A DNA stretch of 64,000 nt from Anaerosalibacter bizertensis (GCF_009696605.1 NZ_VULR01000002.1:170343-234342); one strand, 5' to 3'. Counted from the first letter of the stretch, positions 17,921 to 26,808 are shown. Program-made: numbers and translations. The notes: generated from the sequence alone by a model not told the origin.

Positions 17921-18554
17921 AAAGTCTATGCTTTTATATGCAATAACTGATAGGACTTGGCTTAAAGGTGAAACTTTATCAAATCAAGTTGAAGATACAA
18001 TAAAAGGAGGAGCTACTTTTATTCAATTGAGGGAAAAAAATCTATCCTTCAATGACTTTGTAAAACAAGCTGAAGAAATAAAGACGGTTACTGATAAGTA
18101 TAATATACCTTTTGTTATAAATGATAATATAAAGGTAGCTTTAGCTGTTGATTCAGATGGAGTACATGTAGGGCAAGAGGATATAAGTGTGAAAGAGGCT
18201 AGAAAGCTAATTGGTGAAGATAAAATAATTGGGGTTTCAGCTCAAACAGTTGAACAGGCAGTATTGGCAGAACAAGAAGGTGCAGATTATCTAGGGGTAG
18301 GGGCAGTATTTCCAACATCAACAAAGTCTGATGCTAATTGTATTTCTTTAGAACAGTTGAAAGAAATATCTATGGCTATATCTATACCTATAGTTGCCAT
18401 TGGTGGAATCAATGAAGAGAATATAGAAGAGTTAAAGGGAACAAATATAGATGGTATCTGTGTAATATCTGCAATATTTTCAAAGGCCAATATCTTTGAA
18501 GCTACAAAGAGATTAAGAAAGTTGTCAGAAGGAATAGTAGACTATGAAGTTTAA
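17907..18554 (+). CDS. thiE: Thiamine-phosphate synthase
   Basis: ThiE joins HMP pyrophosphate with thiazole phosphate to form thiamine monophosphate. Visible blocks are YAITDRTWLKG, FIQLREKNLSF, FVINDNIKVAL, DGVHVGQEDI, and the GVGAVFPTSTKSDA phosphate loop before VAIGGINEEN. The start is TTG at 17907, eight bases after GGAGG, giving 215 residues; an ATG five codons upstream lies within that ribosome site. It is tightly overlapped by thiM upstream and the HAD gene downstream, so the three are translationally coupled. Confidence 0.95.
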   Translation: MKLDRKSMLLYAITDRTWLKGETLSNQVEDTIKGGATFIQLREKNLSFNDFVKQAEEIKTVTDKYNIPFVINDNIKVALAVDSDGVHVGQEDISVKEARKLIGEDKIIGVSAQTVEQAVLAEQEGADYLGVGAVFPTSTKSDANCISLEQLKEISMAISIPIVAIGGINEENIEELKGTNIDGICVISAIFSKANIFEATKRLRKLSEGIVDYEV

Positions 18555-19188
18555 AGGAGCAATTTTTGATTTAGATGGAACCCTTATAGATTCCATGGCT
18601 GTATGGGAAAATATTGGAGAAGAGTTTTTGAAATCTAAAGGAAAAATTCCACCCAAAAATCTTTCTGATACATTAAAGACCATGAGCTTTCAAGAGTCTT
18701 CAAAATATTTTATAGATGAGTTCAACTTAGATCTATCTGTAGATGAGATAATATATGAGTTTAATAGAATGGTAGAAGATAAGTATAGATATGAGATAGG
18801 TCTTAAAGAAGGTGTAGTCTATTATCTCAGAAAACTAAAATCAAAAAATATTAAAATGTGTATTGTTACTGCAACGGATAAGGCGTTATCAGAAATTGTA
18901 CTTACTAGGCTTAAAGTATTAGATTTCTTTGAGTTTATATTGACTAGTGGAGAAACTGGAATCCCTAAGGATAATCCAGAAATATATTTACAAGCCTCAG
19001 AAATGTTAGGATATAGTCCAAATGAAATAATAGTATATGAAGATGCACTTCATTGTATTAAAGCTGCTAAAGAAGCTAATTTTTATGTAATAGGTGTAGA
19101 AGATGAATCTGCAAGGGAAGATAGAAAAGAAATAAAGAAAATAAGTGATGGCTATATAGAATCTTTTAAAGAATTTAATTTCAATTAA
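18544..19188 (+). CDS. HAD-superfamily phosphatase in the thiamine operon
   Basis: The 214-residue protein is a HAD-IA hydrolase: nucleophile DLDGTLIDSMAVWEN (motif I), VTATDK (motif II), the conserved Lys in GETGIPKDNPEIYLQA (motif III) and YEDALHCIKAAKEA (motif IV), with an alpha-helical cap between. It resembles beta-phosphoglucomutase/phosphatase members. Its start overlaps the end of thiE by 11 bases under the TPP riboswitch, which argues for a thiamine role. Dephosphorylation of thiamine phosphate or an intermediate is a guess. Confidence 0.85.
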   Translation: MKFKGAIFDLDGTLIDSMAVWENIGEEFLKSKGKIPPKNLSDTLKTMSFQESSKYFIDEFNLDLSVDEIIYEFNRMVEDKYRYEIGLKEGVVYYLRKLKSKNIKMCIVTATDKALSEIVLTRLKVLDFFEFILTSGETGIPKDNPEIYLQASEMLGYSPNEIIVYEDALHCIKAAKEANFYVIGVEDESAREDRKEIKKISDGYIESFKEFNFN

Positions 19189-19230
19189 ATTAGAACGGTT
19201 TTTACTTCATAATATTTTATAAATTGTTTA

Positions 19231-19247
19231 AAACTATAATATAGTTT
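19231..19247. promoter_or_regulatory. Perfect 8-1-8 inverted repeat upstream of the PgpA-like gene
   Basis: AAACTATA-A-TATAGTTT. Position and symmetry suit a dimeric repressor, but the AT-rich context makes chance plausible. Confidence 0.3.
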
Positions 19248-19328
19248 AGTAGTTACTGGGTATACATAATTAGTGTGAAATTATAATAAATATTTATATT
19301 ATTAAATAATAGAAAAGGATGGTATGTT

Positions 19329-19820
19329 ATGGAAAGATATAATATGGAAGAATTGAATAAGATGACAATAGAAATGCTTGAAAAGCGAGGAGTGAAATTA
19401 GAGGATATTGGAGAAATAGTATTACATCTTCAAGAAGATTATTATCCAGATTTAACTTTGGAAATATGTTTAGAAAGTGTAGAAGCTGTACTTAAGAAGA
19501 GAGAAATAATTCATGCAATTTTAACAGGTATAGCTCTAGATGAGTTGGCAGAGAAGAAACTTCTACCTGAACCTCTTCAAAGTATAGTAGAATCAGATGA
19601 AGGATTATATGGTATTGATGAAATTATTCCCTTATCCATTGTAAATGTTTATGGGACTATAGGCTTAACCAATTATGGATATTTAGATAAAAAGAAGATA
19701 GGAATAATAAAAGAGTTAGATGAGGCTAAAGGTGAAGAAGTAAATACATTTTTAGATGATTTAGTAGCAGCAATTGCAGCGGCAGCAGCTAGTAGAATAG
19801 CCCACTCTGTTAGGAAATAA
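19329..19820 (+). CDS. Phosphatidylglycerophosphatase A family protein (YutG-like)
   Basis: The 163-residue soluble protein matches the YutG/PgpA group: LEDIGEIVLHLQEDYYPDLT, AILTGIALDELAEKKLLPEPLQSI, DEGLYGIDEIIPLSIVNVYGTIG and FLDDLVAAIAAAAASRIAHS. Classical PgpA removes the phosphate from phosphatidylglycerophosphate at the membrane. This short version lacks clear membrane helices but keeps the acidic DEGLYGIDE region. There is no lipid-synthesis neighbour. The family is confident, the reaction somewhat less so. Confidence 0.85.
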   Translation: MERYNMEELNKMTIEMLEKRGVKLEDIGEIVLHLQEDYYPDLTLEICLESVEAVLKKREIIHAILTGIALDELAEKKLLPEPLQSIVESDEGLYGIDEIIPLSIVNVYGTIGLTNYGYLDKKKIGIIKELDEAKGEEVNTFLDDLVAAIAAAAASRIAHSVRK

Positions 19821-19832
19821 GTGAAGACAACA

Positions 19833-19860
19833 AAAAAACAGCCAATGTTGGCTGTTTTTT
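19833..19860. terminator. Bidirectional terminator between the PgpA-like and sortase genes
   Basis: AAAACAGCCAA and TTGGCTGTTTT around TG, with A and T runs on both flanks. Confidence 0.88.
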
Positions 19861-19877
19861 ATAACTACAAAGTTAAA

Positions 19878-20543
19878 TTAGTTGATGGCATTATTATCTT
19901 CAAAAGGATATTTATTGACTAATTCTCCTAAAGCAAAAAATCTCTTTCCAGTCCTAGAAGAATGATAGCAAGTCATTAAAGATATTATTGGTTTACCTTT
20001 TTTTTCTGCCTTTTCATCTTCAATCATATCCATAGCAGTATCGGGAACTACAACAGTATCATATATTTTGTATTCATAAATATTTTTTTTATCCGATATA
20101 ATGACTTTACTTCCAACTTGTATATCCATAAGGCTTCCAAAAAGGAGCTCTTTATTTTTCATATGATGTCCTGCTAAGGTATAGTTTCCCTCTCCCATAG
20201 ATTGTTCAGGTTTCATTGTAGCTGCTCCAACCATAAGATTAGAATCATTTAATCCTTTAAGTATAGGAAGGTTGATATTTAGATCGGGAATTATTAGTAC
20301 TCCAACAACAAGATTTTTATCAAAGTTCATAGTACCATTTATTATAGATCTTATATCAACATCTTCTACACTCGAAAAATCAAATTCTCCTTCTAATTTA
20401 TCATTTGCTTCTATGTTTTCCATACTTATTTCATCTATAGAAATATTTTTATTATAGTATTTAATTATCTGTTCAGTTAAAAAAGGGGTTAGTATTAGGA
20501 TTATACCAATTATTATCAATATTGTTGCTACTATTTTTTTCAA
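19878..20543 (-). CDS. Class D-like sortase
   Basis: The 221-residue protein has an N-terminal membrane anchor (about residues 3-23) and a C-terminal sortase barrel with the catalytic His in YTLAGHHMK, Cys in SLMTCYHSS and Arg/Lys in TGKRFFALGEL. Sortases cleave an LPxTG-like signal and attach proteins to the cell wall or to one another. The start is TTG after GTGGAGGTCAATATT; in-frame codons upstream precede that ribosome site. No canonical LPxTG protein is encoded nearby. Its substrates are probably elsewhere in the genome. Confidence 0.86.
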   Translation of the reverse strand: MKKIVATILIIIGIILILTPFLTEQIIKYYNKNISIDEISMENIEANDKLEGEFDFSSVEDVDIRSIINGTMNFDKNLVVGVLIIPDLNINLPILKGLNDSNLMVGAATMKPEQSMGEGNYTLAGHHMKNKELLFGSLMDIQVGSKVIISDKKNIYEYKIYDTVVVPDTAMDMIEDEKAEKKGKPIISLMTCYHSSRTGKRFFALGELVNKYPFEDNNAIN

Positions 20544-20648
20544 AATATTGACCTCCACATGAGAAATTATTATAAGCAAATTATATATGAATATACTTAT
20601 TTTATCAACTAAAGGATAAAGTGCCTATATTATTGGTTTGAGAGGCTT

Positions 20649-20676
20649 TTGTTATTTATAATATTTTTGATATAAT
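20649..20676 (+). promoter_or_regulatory. Promoter of proA-proB
   Basis: TTGTTA (20649-20654), 16 bases, TATAAT (20671-20676), 42 bases before ATG. Confidence 0.5.
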
Positions 20677-20718
20677 AGGAGAAATAAATAAAATTAAAAT
20701 AATAAGGAGGGAAAAATT

Positions 20719-21960
20719 ATGACTTATATATCTGATAAAGGAAGACGGTTAAGAAAAGTAGAAACAGAGCTTTCTACAGCTTCTACAGAGGATAAGAATA
20801 GGGCCCTTAAAAAAGTTATTGAAAGCTTAGAAAACCATAGAAAAGATATATTGGAAAGCAATGCTTTAGACATAGAACTAGCGGAAAAGAATAATATGAA
20901 AGCTGGATTAATAGACAGATTAAAACTAGATAATAGTAGGTTAGATGGTATAATAGAAAGCATTGATACAGTAATTAAATTGCAAGACCCTATATGGAAA
21001 AGTGATAAAGTATGGACTATAGAAAATGGACTAACTATATCGAGGATGACAGTTCCATTGGGGGTAATTGGCATAATATATGAATCGAGACCTAATGTAA
21101 CGGTAGATGCTTTTAGTTTGGCTTTAAAGAGTGGCAATTGTATTATGCTACGAGGAAGTTCCAGTGCTATCCATTCTAATAAAGCTTTAGTAAATGCTAT
21201 AAAAGAAGGCTTAAGAGCAAGTAATATATCGGAAGATGTAGTCCAATTTATAGAAGAAAAAGATAGGCAATATGTTAATGATATGCTTAAGGCCAATGAA
21301 TATCTTGATTTAATAATTCCTAGAGGTGGAAAAGAGTTAATAGATTTTGTAGTGGAAAATTCATCTGTACCTACATTGCAAACAGGTGTAGGCAATTGTC
21401 ATATATTTGTAGATGAAAGTGCAGATATTAAGAAGGCGTTGAATATTGTAAATAATGCAAAAACACAGCGTATAGGAGTATGTAATACCTGTGAAACATT
21501 ATTAGTCCATGAGGCTATAGCAGATGAATTTTTGCCTATGATTTATAATAAATTTAAAGATACTGTAGAAATAAGAGGATGTACTAAAACTAGGGAAATA
21601 ATAGAAGCAAAAGAAGCAAAAGAATCTGATTGGAAAGAAGAATTTTTAGACTATATAATAGCGGTGAAAGTTGTTAAAGATATTAATGAAGCTATAGATC
21701 ATATAGGGGTCTATGGTTCTAAACATTCAGAAGCAATAGTTACAGAAAACTTTACTAATTCTAAAATTTTCTTAAGAAAAGTAGATGCATCAACAGTTTA
21801 TGTAAATGCATCAACCCGTTTTACTGATGGAGGAGAGTTTGGATTTGGTGCAGAAATGGGGATAAGTACTCAAAAAACCCATGCAAGAGGACCAGTTGGC
21901 TTAGAACAGTTAGTAATATATAAGTATTTAGTAATAGGAGATGGACAAATAAGAAAGTAG
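20719..21960 (+). CDS. proA: Glutamate-5-semialdehyde dehydrogenase
   Basis: ProA reduces gamma-glutamyl phosphate to glutamate semialdehyde in proline synthesis. The 413-residue protein carries GVIGIIYESRPNVTVDAFSLALKSGN, PRGGKELIDFVVENS, the catalytic-Cys block RIGVCNTCETLLVH, and the C-terminal DGGEFGFGAEMGISTQKTHARGP (written here as family landmarks). ATG follows AAGGAGGGAAAAATT. The kinase gene begins 10 bases downstream, so the pair forms an operon in the order proA-proB, the reverse of the usual order. Confidence 0.96.
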   Translation: MTYISDKGRRLRKVETELSTASTEDKNRALKKVIESLENHRKDILESNALDIELAEKNNMKAGLIDRLKLDNSRLDGIIESIDTVIKLQDPIWKSDKVWTIENGLTISRMTVPLGVIGIIYESRPNVTVDAFSLALKSGNCIMLRGSSSAIHSNKALVNAIKEGLRASNISEDVVQFIEEKDRQYVNDMLKANEYLDLIIPRGGKELIDFVVENSSVPTLQTGVGNCHIFVDESADIKKALNIVNNAKTQRIGVCNTCETLLVHEAIADEFLPMIYNKFKDTVEIRGCTKTREIIEAKEAKESDWKEEFLDYIIAVKVVKDINEAIDHIGVYGSKHSEAIVTENFTNSKIFLRKVDASTVYVNASTRFTDGGEFGFGAEMGISTQKTHARGPVGLEQLVIYKYLVIGDGQIRK

Positions 21961-21970
21961 AGGGATTTAT

Positions 21971-22756
21971 ATGGCAGAGAATATAATAAAAAACAGCAAT
22001 AAAATAGTTATAAAGATTGGCAGCAGTACAATAACTAGTGAAGATGGAATTATAAATAAGGAATTTATAGATAGTCTAGCTAAGCAGGTAAAGTCCTTAG
22101 TAGATGAAGGAAAGCAAGTGGTTATTGTATCTTCAGGTGCTAGAATTGCAGGAGTATCAACTATAGATAAGTGGTCAAGAAAAGAGGATGTAAACTATAA
22201 ACAAGCACTATGTGCCATTGGCCAAGTAGAACTTATGGATTCCTATAGAATAATTTTTAACAAGTATAATGCCCATGTTGCTCAAATATTACTGACTAGA
22301 GAAGATTTTAATAATCATGCAAGAACATTAAATATAAGAAATACATTATTTACATTATTAGACGAAAAGGTTATACCAATAGTAAATGAAAATGATACGG
22401 TTTGTGTAGATGAGATAAAAATAGGGGATAATGATATGCTAGCAGCTCAAACTACAGTATTATGGAATGCAGATTTACTCATAATTCTCAGCGATATAGA
22501 TGGAATATATGATAAAAGTCCTGTAGAAAACAGGGATGCTAAATTAATTGAACTAGTAGATGATGTAGATGAATTAGAAAAGCATATATCAATAGGTAAG
22601 TCTAGTTCTTTTGGAACTGGAGGCATATCAACTAAGTTAAAAGCAGCAAAACTTGTAAATAAATATGGCATAAACATGATAGTAGCCAATGGGAAGAAAG
22701 AAAATATAATAGAAAAGCTAGCAAGTGGAGAAGAAAAGGGAACACTTTTTATATAG
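21971..22756 (+). CDS. proB: Glutamate 5-kinase
   Basis: ProB phosphorylates glutamate at the gamma carboxylate, the first step of proline synthesis. The 261-residue amino-acid-kinase fold has VIKIGSSTITSEDG, VIVSSGARIAGVS, NENDTVCVDEIKIGDNDMLAAQTT and GTGGISTKLKAAKL. It ends without the C-terminal PUA domain found in many homologues, a common short form in Firmicutes. It is coupled to proA. Confidence 0.95.
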   Translation: MAENIIKNSNKIVIKIGSSTITSEDGIINKEFIDSLAKQVKSLVDEGKQVVIVSSGARIAGVSTIDKWSRKEDVNYKQALCAIGQVELMDSYRIIFNKYNAHVAQILLTREDFNNHARTLNIRNTLFTLLDEKVIPIVNENDTVCVDEIKIGDNDMLAAQTTVLWNADLLIILSDIDGIYDKSPVENRDAKLIELVDDVDELEKHISIGKSSSFGTGGISTKLKAAKLVNKYGINMIVANGKKENIIEKLASGEEKGTLFI

Positions 22757-22781
22757 AAACTAGCTTTTAACAGAAGCTATC

Positions 22782-22810
22782 TTGACAACTACTTTTAAAC
22801 CCTATATAAT
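22782..22810 (+). promoter_or_regulatory. Consensus promoter of the Mn2+ riboswitch transcript
   Basis: Perfect TTGACA (22782-22787), a 17-base spacer and perfect TATAAT (22805-22810). Transcription should begin around 22816-22818, at the base of riboswitch helix P1. Confidence 0.9.
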
Positions 22811-22815
22811 TCTCT

Positions 22816-22912
22816 ATACTAGAGGGAGTAACTTTCCTATATGGAACCAAAGTCGTCATGACGGATAGTATCCCGGCTTTGGTGGCTAGTTAGTTTGGCT
22901 TAGTGAGACTCT
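22816..22912 (+). promoter_or_regulatory. yybP-ykoY manganese riboswitch
   Basis: AGAGGGAGTAAC (22821-22832) and GTGAGACTCT (22903-22912) form P1 and the conserved L1/L3 metal loops. The inner arm has CCAAAGTCGTCA (22848-22859) pairing with CCGGCTTTGG (22873-22882), closely like the Lactococcus aptamer. The class senses Mn2+. The 3' strand of P1 overlaps the left arm of the following terminator, so Mn2+ binding should turn expression on. Confidence 0.88.
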
Positions 22913-22951
22913 ACGGTTTATTCTTATATAAATAAACTGTGGAGTTTTTTT
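22909..22951 (+). terminator. Riboswitch-controlled terminator
   Basis: CTCTACGGTTTAT (22909-22921) pairs with ATAAACTGTGGAG (22932-22944), with two G-U pairs, then seven T. It shares CTCT with riboswitch P1. Confidence 0.88.
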
Positions 22952-22989
22952 ATGTACTTTAAATTTAACAATATGAAAGGAGAAAAATA

Positions 22990-23997
22990 ATGGAAGGGTT
23001 AATTCATTCTACTCTTATTGAAGTTTCAACATTGGTTTTATTTATTGTTATTGGGGTTAGCTTATACATATTAAGTAAAGGAGCAGATATTTTAGTTAAT
23101 GAGGCTGTTGGTCTTTCTATTCGTTGGGGCGTTCCTAAAATGATTATAGGTGCTACTATTGTAAGTTTAGGAACTACATTACCTGAAGCAACTGTTTCAG
23201 TATTTGCTGCAATTAATGGTAATCCAGATTTAGCTTTAGGAAACGCAATTGGATCAATTATTGCAGATACAGGTCTAATCATTGGTATTGCAGCATTGAT
23301 AGGAAGATTGCCAATAGATAGAAATACTATTAAACGTCAAGGTAGTCTACAATTAATGTCTGGTATATTGTTAGCTATTGTAAGTTTACCCTTTTTTTCT
23401 AAAGGTCCTGATGGAATAATTACTCAGTGGATGGGTTTTCTTTTTATTGGCTTATTGATTCTCTATATTATAGGAACAATTAGTTGGGCAAAAAAATCTA
23501 ATGAAGCAGTTTCATCAGAAATTGAAGGAGAGGAAAGTTCTTTATTTATACAATTGATTAAACTAGTTATAGGAATAACTTTAGTTATTATTTCATCTAA
23601 AGTGCTTATTCCAAGTGTTGAAATAGCAGCTATTCGCATAGGAATTCCACAGAGCGTTATAGCAGCAACTTTAGTTGCATTTGGTACAAGTCTACCTGAA
23701 CTTGTAACTGCTATTACTGCTGTTAGAAAAGGGCATGGAGAACTGGCAGTAGGTAATATTATTGGTGCAGATATACTAAATGTGTTATTTGTTATTGGAA
23801 GTGCTGCAGCAGTAACAAAAGAAGGACTATTGGTACCAACTAATTTTTATAAATTACAAATACCAACTATGTTAATTGTACTGGTTGCTTTCCATATATT
23901 TGCTAAAAATAAAGATGAGGTAATTACAAAAACAGAAGGTGCTTTTCTATCAGGAATGTATTTTGTTTATTTAATACTAAACTATGTTTGGATTTAA
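22990..23997 (+). CDS. CaCA-family cation/Ca2+ exchanger, probable Mn2+ exporter
   Basis: The 335-residue protein has about 10 membrane helices in two repeats, each with an alpha motif: GATIVSLGTTLPEATVS with GNAIGSIIADTG, and AATLVAFGTSLPELVTA with GNIIGADILN. The acidic residues in these repeats bind the transported cation in YrbG/NCX-type exchangers. Its mRNA leader is a manganese riboswitch, which usually controls Mn2+ exporters (MntP, TerC-like, P-type ATPases), so I infer Mn2+ or mixed Ca2+/Mn2+ efflux. GAAAGGAGAAAAATA precedes ATG. Confidence 0.88.
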   Translation: MEGLIHSTLIEVSTLVLFIVIGVSLYILSKGADILVNEAVGLSIRWGVPKMIIGATIVSLGTTLPEATVSVFAAINGNPDLALGNAIGSIIADTGLIIGIAALIGRLPIDRNTIKRQGSLQLMSGILLAIVSLPFFSKGPDGIITQWMGFLFIGLLILYIIGTISWAKKSNEAVSSEIEGEESSLFIQLIKLVIGITLVIISSKVLIPSVEIAAIRIGIPQSVIAATLVAFGTSLPELVTAITAVRKGHGELAVGNIIGADILNVLFVIGSAAAVTKEGLLVPTNFYKLQIPTMLIVLVAFHIFAKNKDEVITKTEGAFLSGMYFVYLILNYVWI

Positions 23998-24030
23998 AAG
24001 AGAATGTATTAAAGAAATGAAAGAGTAATA

Positions 24031-24108
24031 TGGTGGGCGATATTGGAGTCGAACCAATGACCTCCACGATGTCAACGTGGCACTCTAAACCAGCTGAGCT
24101 AATCGCCC
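24031..24108 (-). tRNA. tRNA-Val (GAC)
   Basis: The minus strand reads GGGCGAT (acceptor), TA, a GCTC D-stem, an anticodon arm CCACG-TTGACAT-CGTGG with anticodon GAC (plus-strand 24071-24073), a GTTCGACTC T-arm, ATCGCCC and an encoded ACCA end. All stems pair. The gene stands alone, with no other tRNA next to it. Confidence 0.96.
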
Positions 24109-24122
24109 ACAAAGTTACTCAT

Positions 24123-24151
24123 ATATTATCATAAAATTATTCTTTTTTCAA
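24123..24151 (-). promoter_or_regulatory. Possible promoter of tRNA-Val
   Basis: On the minus strand TTGAAA (24151-24146), 17 bases, TAATAT (24128-24123), about 15 bases before the tRNA. It lies between ddh and the tRNA. Confidence 0.45.
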
Positions 24152-25129
24152 TTATAACAATTCTTTTCTCAATTCCTCGTTGGATTTTGGAGAAATATAT
24201 GAAAGAGGAATATCAAATATAGAGAATGCTCCTTTCTTACCTTCTAAAGACATCCTATAAACTCCACGAGCAAAAGCAACTAATACAGCAGCAGTAAACT
24301 CTGGATTATTTTCTAAAGATAGATTGAATTCAATTCTTTGTTTATGATTGTTTTTATTTATATCAGTAGAAATGACGAATCCTCCATGGGGCATTTTAGA
24401 ATGGTTTTTTAGGAATTCTTCTTCTGTTATAAAATGGACTGTAGTATCATATTCTGCAAAATAATCTGGCATAGTTTTTATTTCTTCTTCAATCCTATTA
24501 GTGTCATTAAAATCCAAAGGTACTACATAGCAAACCCTTTTATGCTTCTCTCTAGATGTAAGTTGAGGATTGTTACCTGACCTTACTTTTTCCATAGCTT
24601 CCTCCAATGGAATGGTATATTGGACAGCATATTTCACACCTTTTATTTTTCGAACAGCTTCAGAATGTCCTTGGCTCACCCCTTCACCCCAGAAAGTATA
24701 ACTTTGTCTATTTGGGAATATAGCTTGGTTAAGTAAACGATTAAGTGAAAATAGGCCAGGATCCCAACCTATAGAAATTAAACTTACCTTATTAGAATCC
24801 TTAGCAATATCATCTACCATATTGAAATAATCAGGTATTTTACTATGATTATCATAGGCATCTATAGTATTAAAACAAGCTGCAAGTATTGGACATTGTT
24901 GGGGAAGGTCATTAGCTGAACCACCACAAAGAAACATAACATCTATTTCATCTTTATAGTCTAATACTTTAGAAAGGGGGATTACTTTTGAATTTGTATC
25001 TATAAGTGAAGGATCTCTTCTAGTGAATATACCTTTTAGTACAAAGTCTTTATTCTCCCTAAGAGCTAACTCTACCCCTTTACCTAAATTGCCATATCCA
25101 ACTATTCCTACTCGTATTTTTTTATCCAT
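24152..25129 (-). CDS. ddh: meso-Diaminopimelate dehydrogenase
   Basis: Ddh reductively aminates tetrahydrodipicolinate to meso-DAP with NADPH and ammonia in one step, short-cutting the lysine/peptidoglycan pathway. The 325-residue protein has the Rossmann start VGIVGYGNLGKGVE, FTRRDP (NADP phosphate contact), LCGGSAND, DAYDNHSKIPDY and GWDPGLFSLNR, landmarks of DAP dehydrogenases. AGAGGTGGCTATACT precedes ATG. It stands alone, with no lysine genes nearby. The enzyme is patchily distributed in Firmicutes. Confidence 0.94.
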   Translation of the reverse strand: MDKKIRVGIVGYGNLGKGVELALRENKDFVLKGIFTRRDPSLIDTNSKVIPLSKVLDYKDEIDVMFLCGGSANDLPQQCPILAACFNTIDAYDNHSKIPDYFNMVDDIAKDSNKVSLISIGWDPGLFSLNRLLNQAIFPNRQSYTFWGEGVSQGHSEAVRKIKGVKYAVQYTIPLEEAMEKVRSGNNPQLTSREKHKRVCYVVPLDFNDTNRIEEEIKTMPDYFAEYDTTVHFITEEEFLKNHSKMPHGGFVISTDINKNNHKQRIEFNLSLENNPEFTAAVLVAFARGVYRMSLEGKKGAFSIFDIPLSYISPKSNEELRKELL

Positions 25130-25344
25130 AGTATAGCCACCTCTAATTAGAAATTTTCCTTGATTTTGTTATAAATAGTTTAGCACAGTTTATTTTATTT
25201 ATCCACTTTAAACAATACTATATCTAATAAGATGGTTAAAATATGTTATTTAATTTGGATAATTGTATTTTTTTAGGGATAGTATTATAATTGTAATCTG
25301 TAAAGGGAAACAAATAAAATACTACTAGTATAAGGAGTGGAAAA

Positions 25345-26808
25345 ATGAAATTCATAATACCAATATTAGTTGGAGGAGTTATTGGATATATTACTAATTG
25401 GCTTGCTATAAAAATGTTATTTAGACCTTACTATGAGAAGAAGTTTCTAGGTATCCATGTACCTTTCACACCAGGTCTTATTCCAAAGGAAAAAAGTAGG
25501 ATAGCTAAAAGTGTAGGGAATACAATAGGTGTTTATCTTTTGTCTCCTGAAGTAGTTACACAAGCTATATCTAGTAATAAAATAAATAATCAAATAAGGT
25601 CTTGGATTATATGTAATATAAATAGATTAAAGGAAAGTGATATGACTATAAAAGACTTTATCATGGATTTTGACAATGAAAATTATAGTAAGTCATTAGA
25701 GATCTTAGAAAAGAAAATTACAGATTTTATATATTTACAGTTAAAGGGAGAAAGCTTTAAAAATGGGACAATGAATTTAATTGAAGATAGAATATCTCAT
25801 AAACCTATTGAGCACTTTTATGAACCTATGGAGAAAAAAGTAGAGAAATTTATGTCCAATCTATCCAAATCCGATGAAATAAGAGTAGAAGTTAAAAATA
25901 CTATAGATAAAAAGATATATGAATTATCACAGGATGATAGAACTTTAGAGGAAGTAATACCTAGTGATGTAGTTAACTCGATTAATGAATATATTGATAA
26001 AAATAGTGAATATATTGCAAATAGTTTGAGGGACCTATTTGAAAGTCCATCAATAAATATGAAAATTAGGGAATCCATTAACAAATTTGTTTCTCAAAAT
26101 GTAAGTAGAGCTATAACTATATTTATAAACAGTGAAATGATTTCAAATAAGATATTTGATAGCATAGAAAAGTATATTTATAATCCAGAAAACAATAAAA
26201 ACATTATATTAATAATTAAATCTTTAATAGATAAATTACTAGAAAGTGAGATATCCAATATAGTTTTAAGTATTTCATCAAATATTGATGATGAAAATAG
26301 ATGGGAAATTTCAGATGTTATATTAGAACGTATTTTAAATAAGGAAAATCAAGGAAAAGTATTTAGCATAGTAGAGGAAAAAATAAAATTTTCAGAATCA
26401 GATATTAAGGAAGGTATTATAGATTTAATATCAGATAATATTGATGGAATTTTAAATTCCGAAACACTGTACAATAATATAAAATCAATCATACACGACA
26501 GTCTAAAAAAATTCGTAGAAAAACCTATTTCATATATGTTAGAAAGTGTTGAGGAGACTACAGTTGAAAAGATTATAAATTTTTCCAAGGTCATATTTGA
26601 AAAGTTTATAAAAAACAAATTACCTGATATTATCGAATCATTTAATATTTCAAAAGTTGTTGAAGATGAAATAAATAAATTTGATGTAGCTTTTGCCGAA
26701 GAAATTATACTTGAAATAGCAAGTAAGGAATTAAAAGCAATAACATGGCTAGGTGCACTTCTTGGAGGAATAATGGGTATATTATCACCTATTTTACAAT
26801 TGATATAG
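25345..26808 (+). CDS. DUF445 family membrane protein (YheB-like)
   Basis: The 487-residue protein opens with GGVIGYITNWLAIKMLFRPYYEKKFLG and VPFTPGLIPKEKSRIA, the hallmark DUF445 N-terminus, and ends with a membrane segment WLGALLGGIMGILSPILQL. Between lie about 380 charged, helical residues that probably form a long extended bundle. The role is unknown. It is followed 34 bases later by the LytS-type kinase, so co-transcription is possible. ATAAGGAGTGGAAAA precedes ATG. Confidence 0.85.
   Translation: MKFIIPILVGGVIGYITNWLAIKMLFRPYYEKKFLGIHVPFTPGLIPKEKSRIAKSVGNTIGVYLLSPEVVTQAISSNKINNQIRSWIICNINRLKESDMTIKDFIMDFDNENYSKSLEILEKKITDFIYLQLKGESFKNGTMNLIEDRISHKPIEHFYEPMEKKVEKFMSNLSKSDEIRVEVKNTIDKKIYELSQDDRTLEEVIPSDVVNSINEYIDKNSEYIANSLRDLFESPSINMKIRESINKFVSQNVSRAITIFINSEMISNKIFDSIEKYIYNPENNKNIILIIKSLIDKLLESEISNIVLSISSNIDDENRWEISDVILERILNKENQGKVFSIVEEKIKFSESDIKEGIIDLISDNIDGILNSETLYNNIKSIIHDSLKKFVEKPISYMLESVEETTVEKIINFSKVIFEKFIKNKLPDIIESFNISKVVEDEINKFDVAFAEEIILEIASKELKAITWLGALLGGIMGILSPILQLI

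Noticed and set aside
19878..20543. LPxTG substrate next to the sortase
   Set aside because: No neighbouring protein ends in an LPxTG motif with helix and basic tail. The only weak candidate is the KPSTS tail at 52 kb.
22761..22779. Terminator of proB
   Set aside because: TAGCTT/AAGCTA can pair but is short and lacks a T-tract. Transcription may simply run into the riboswitch region.
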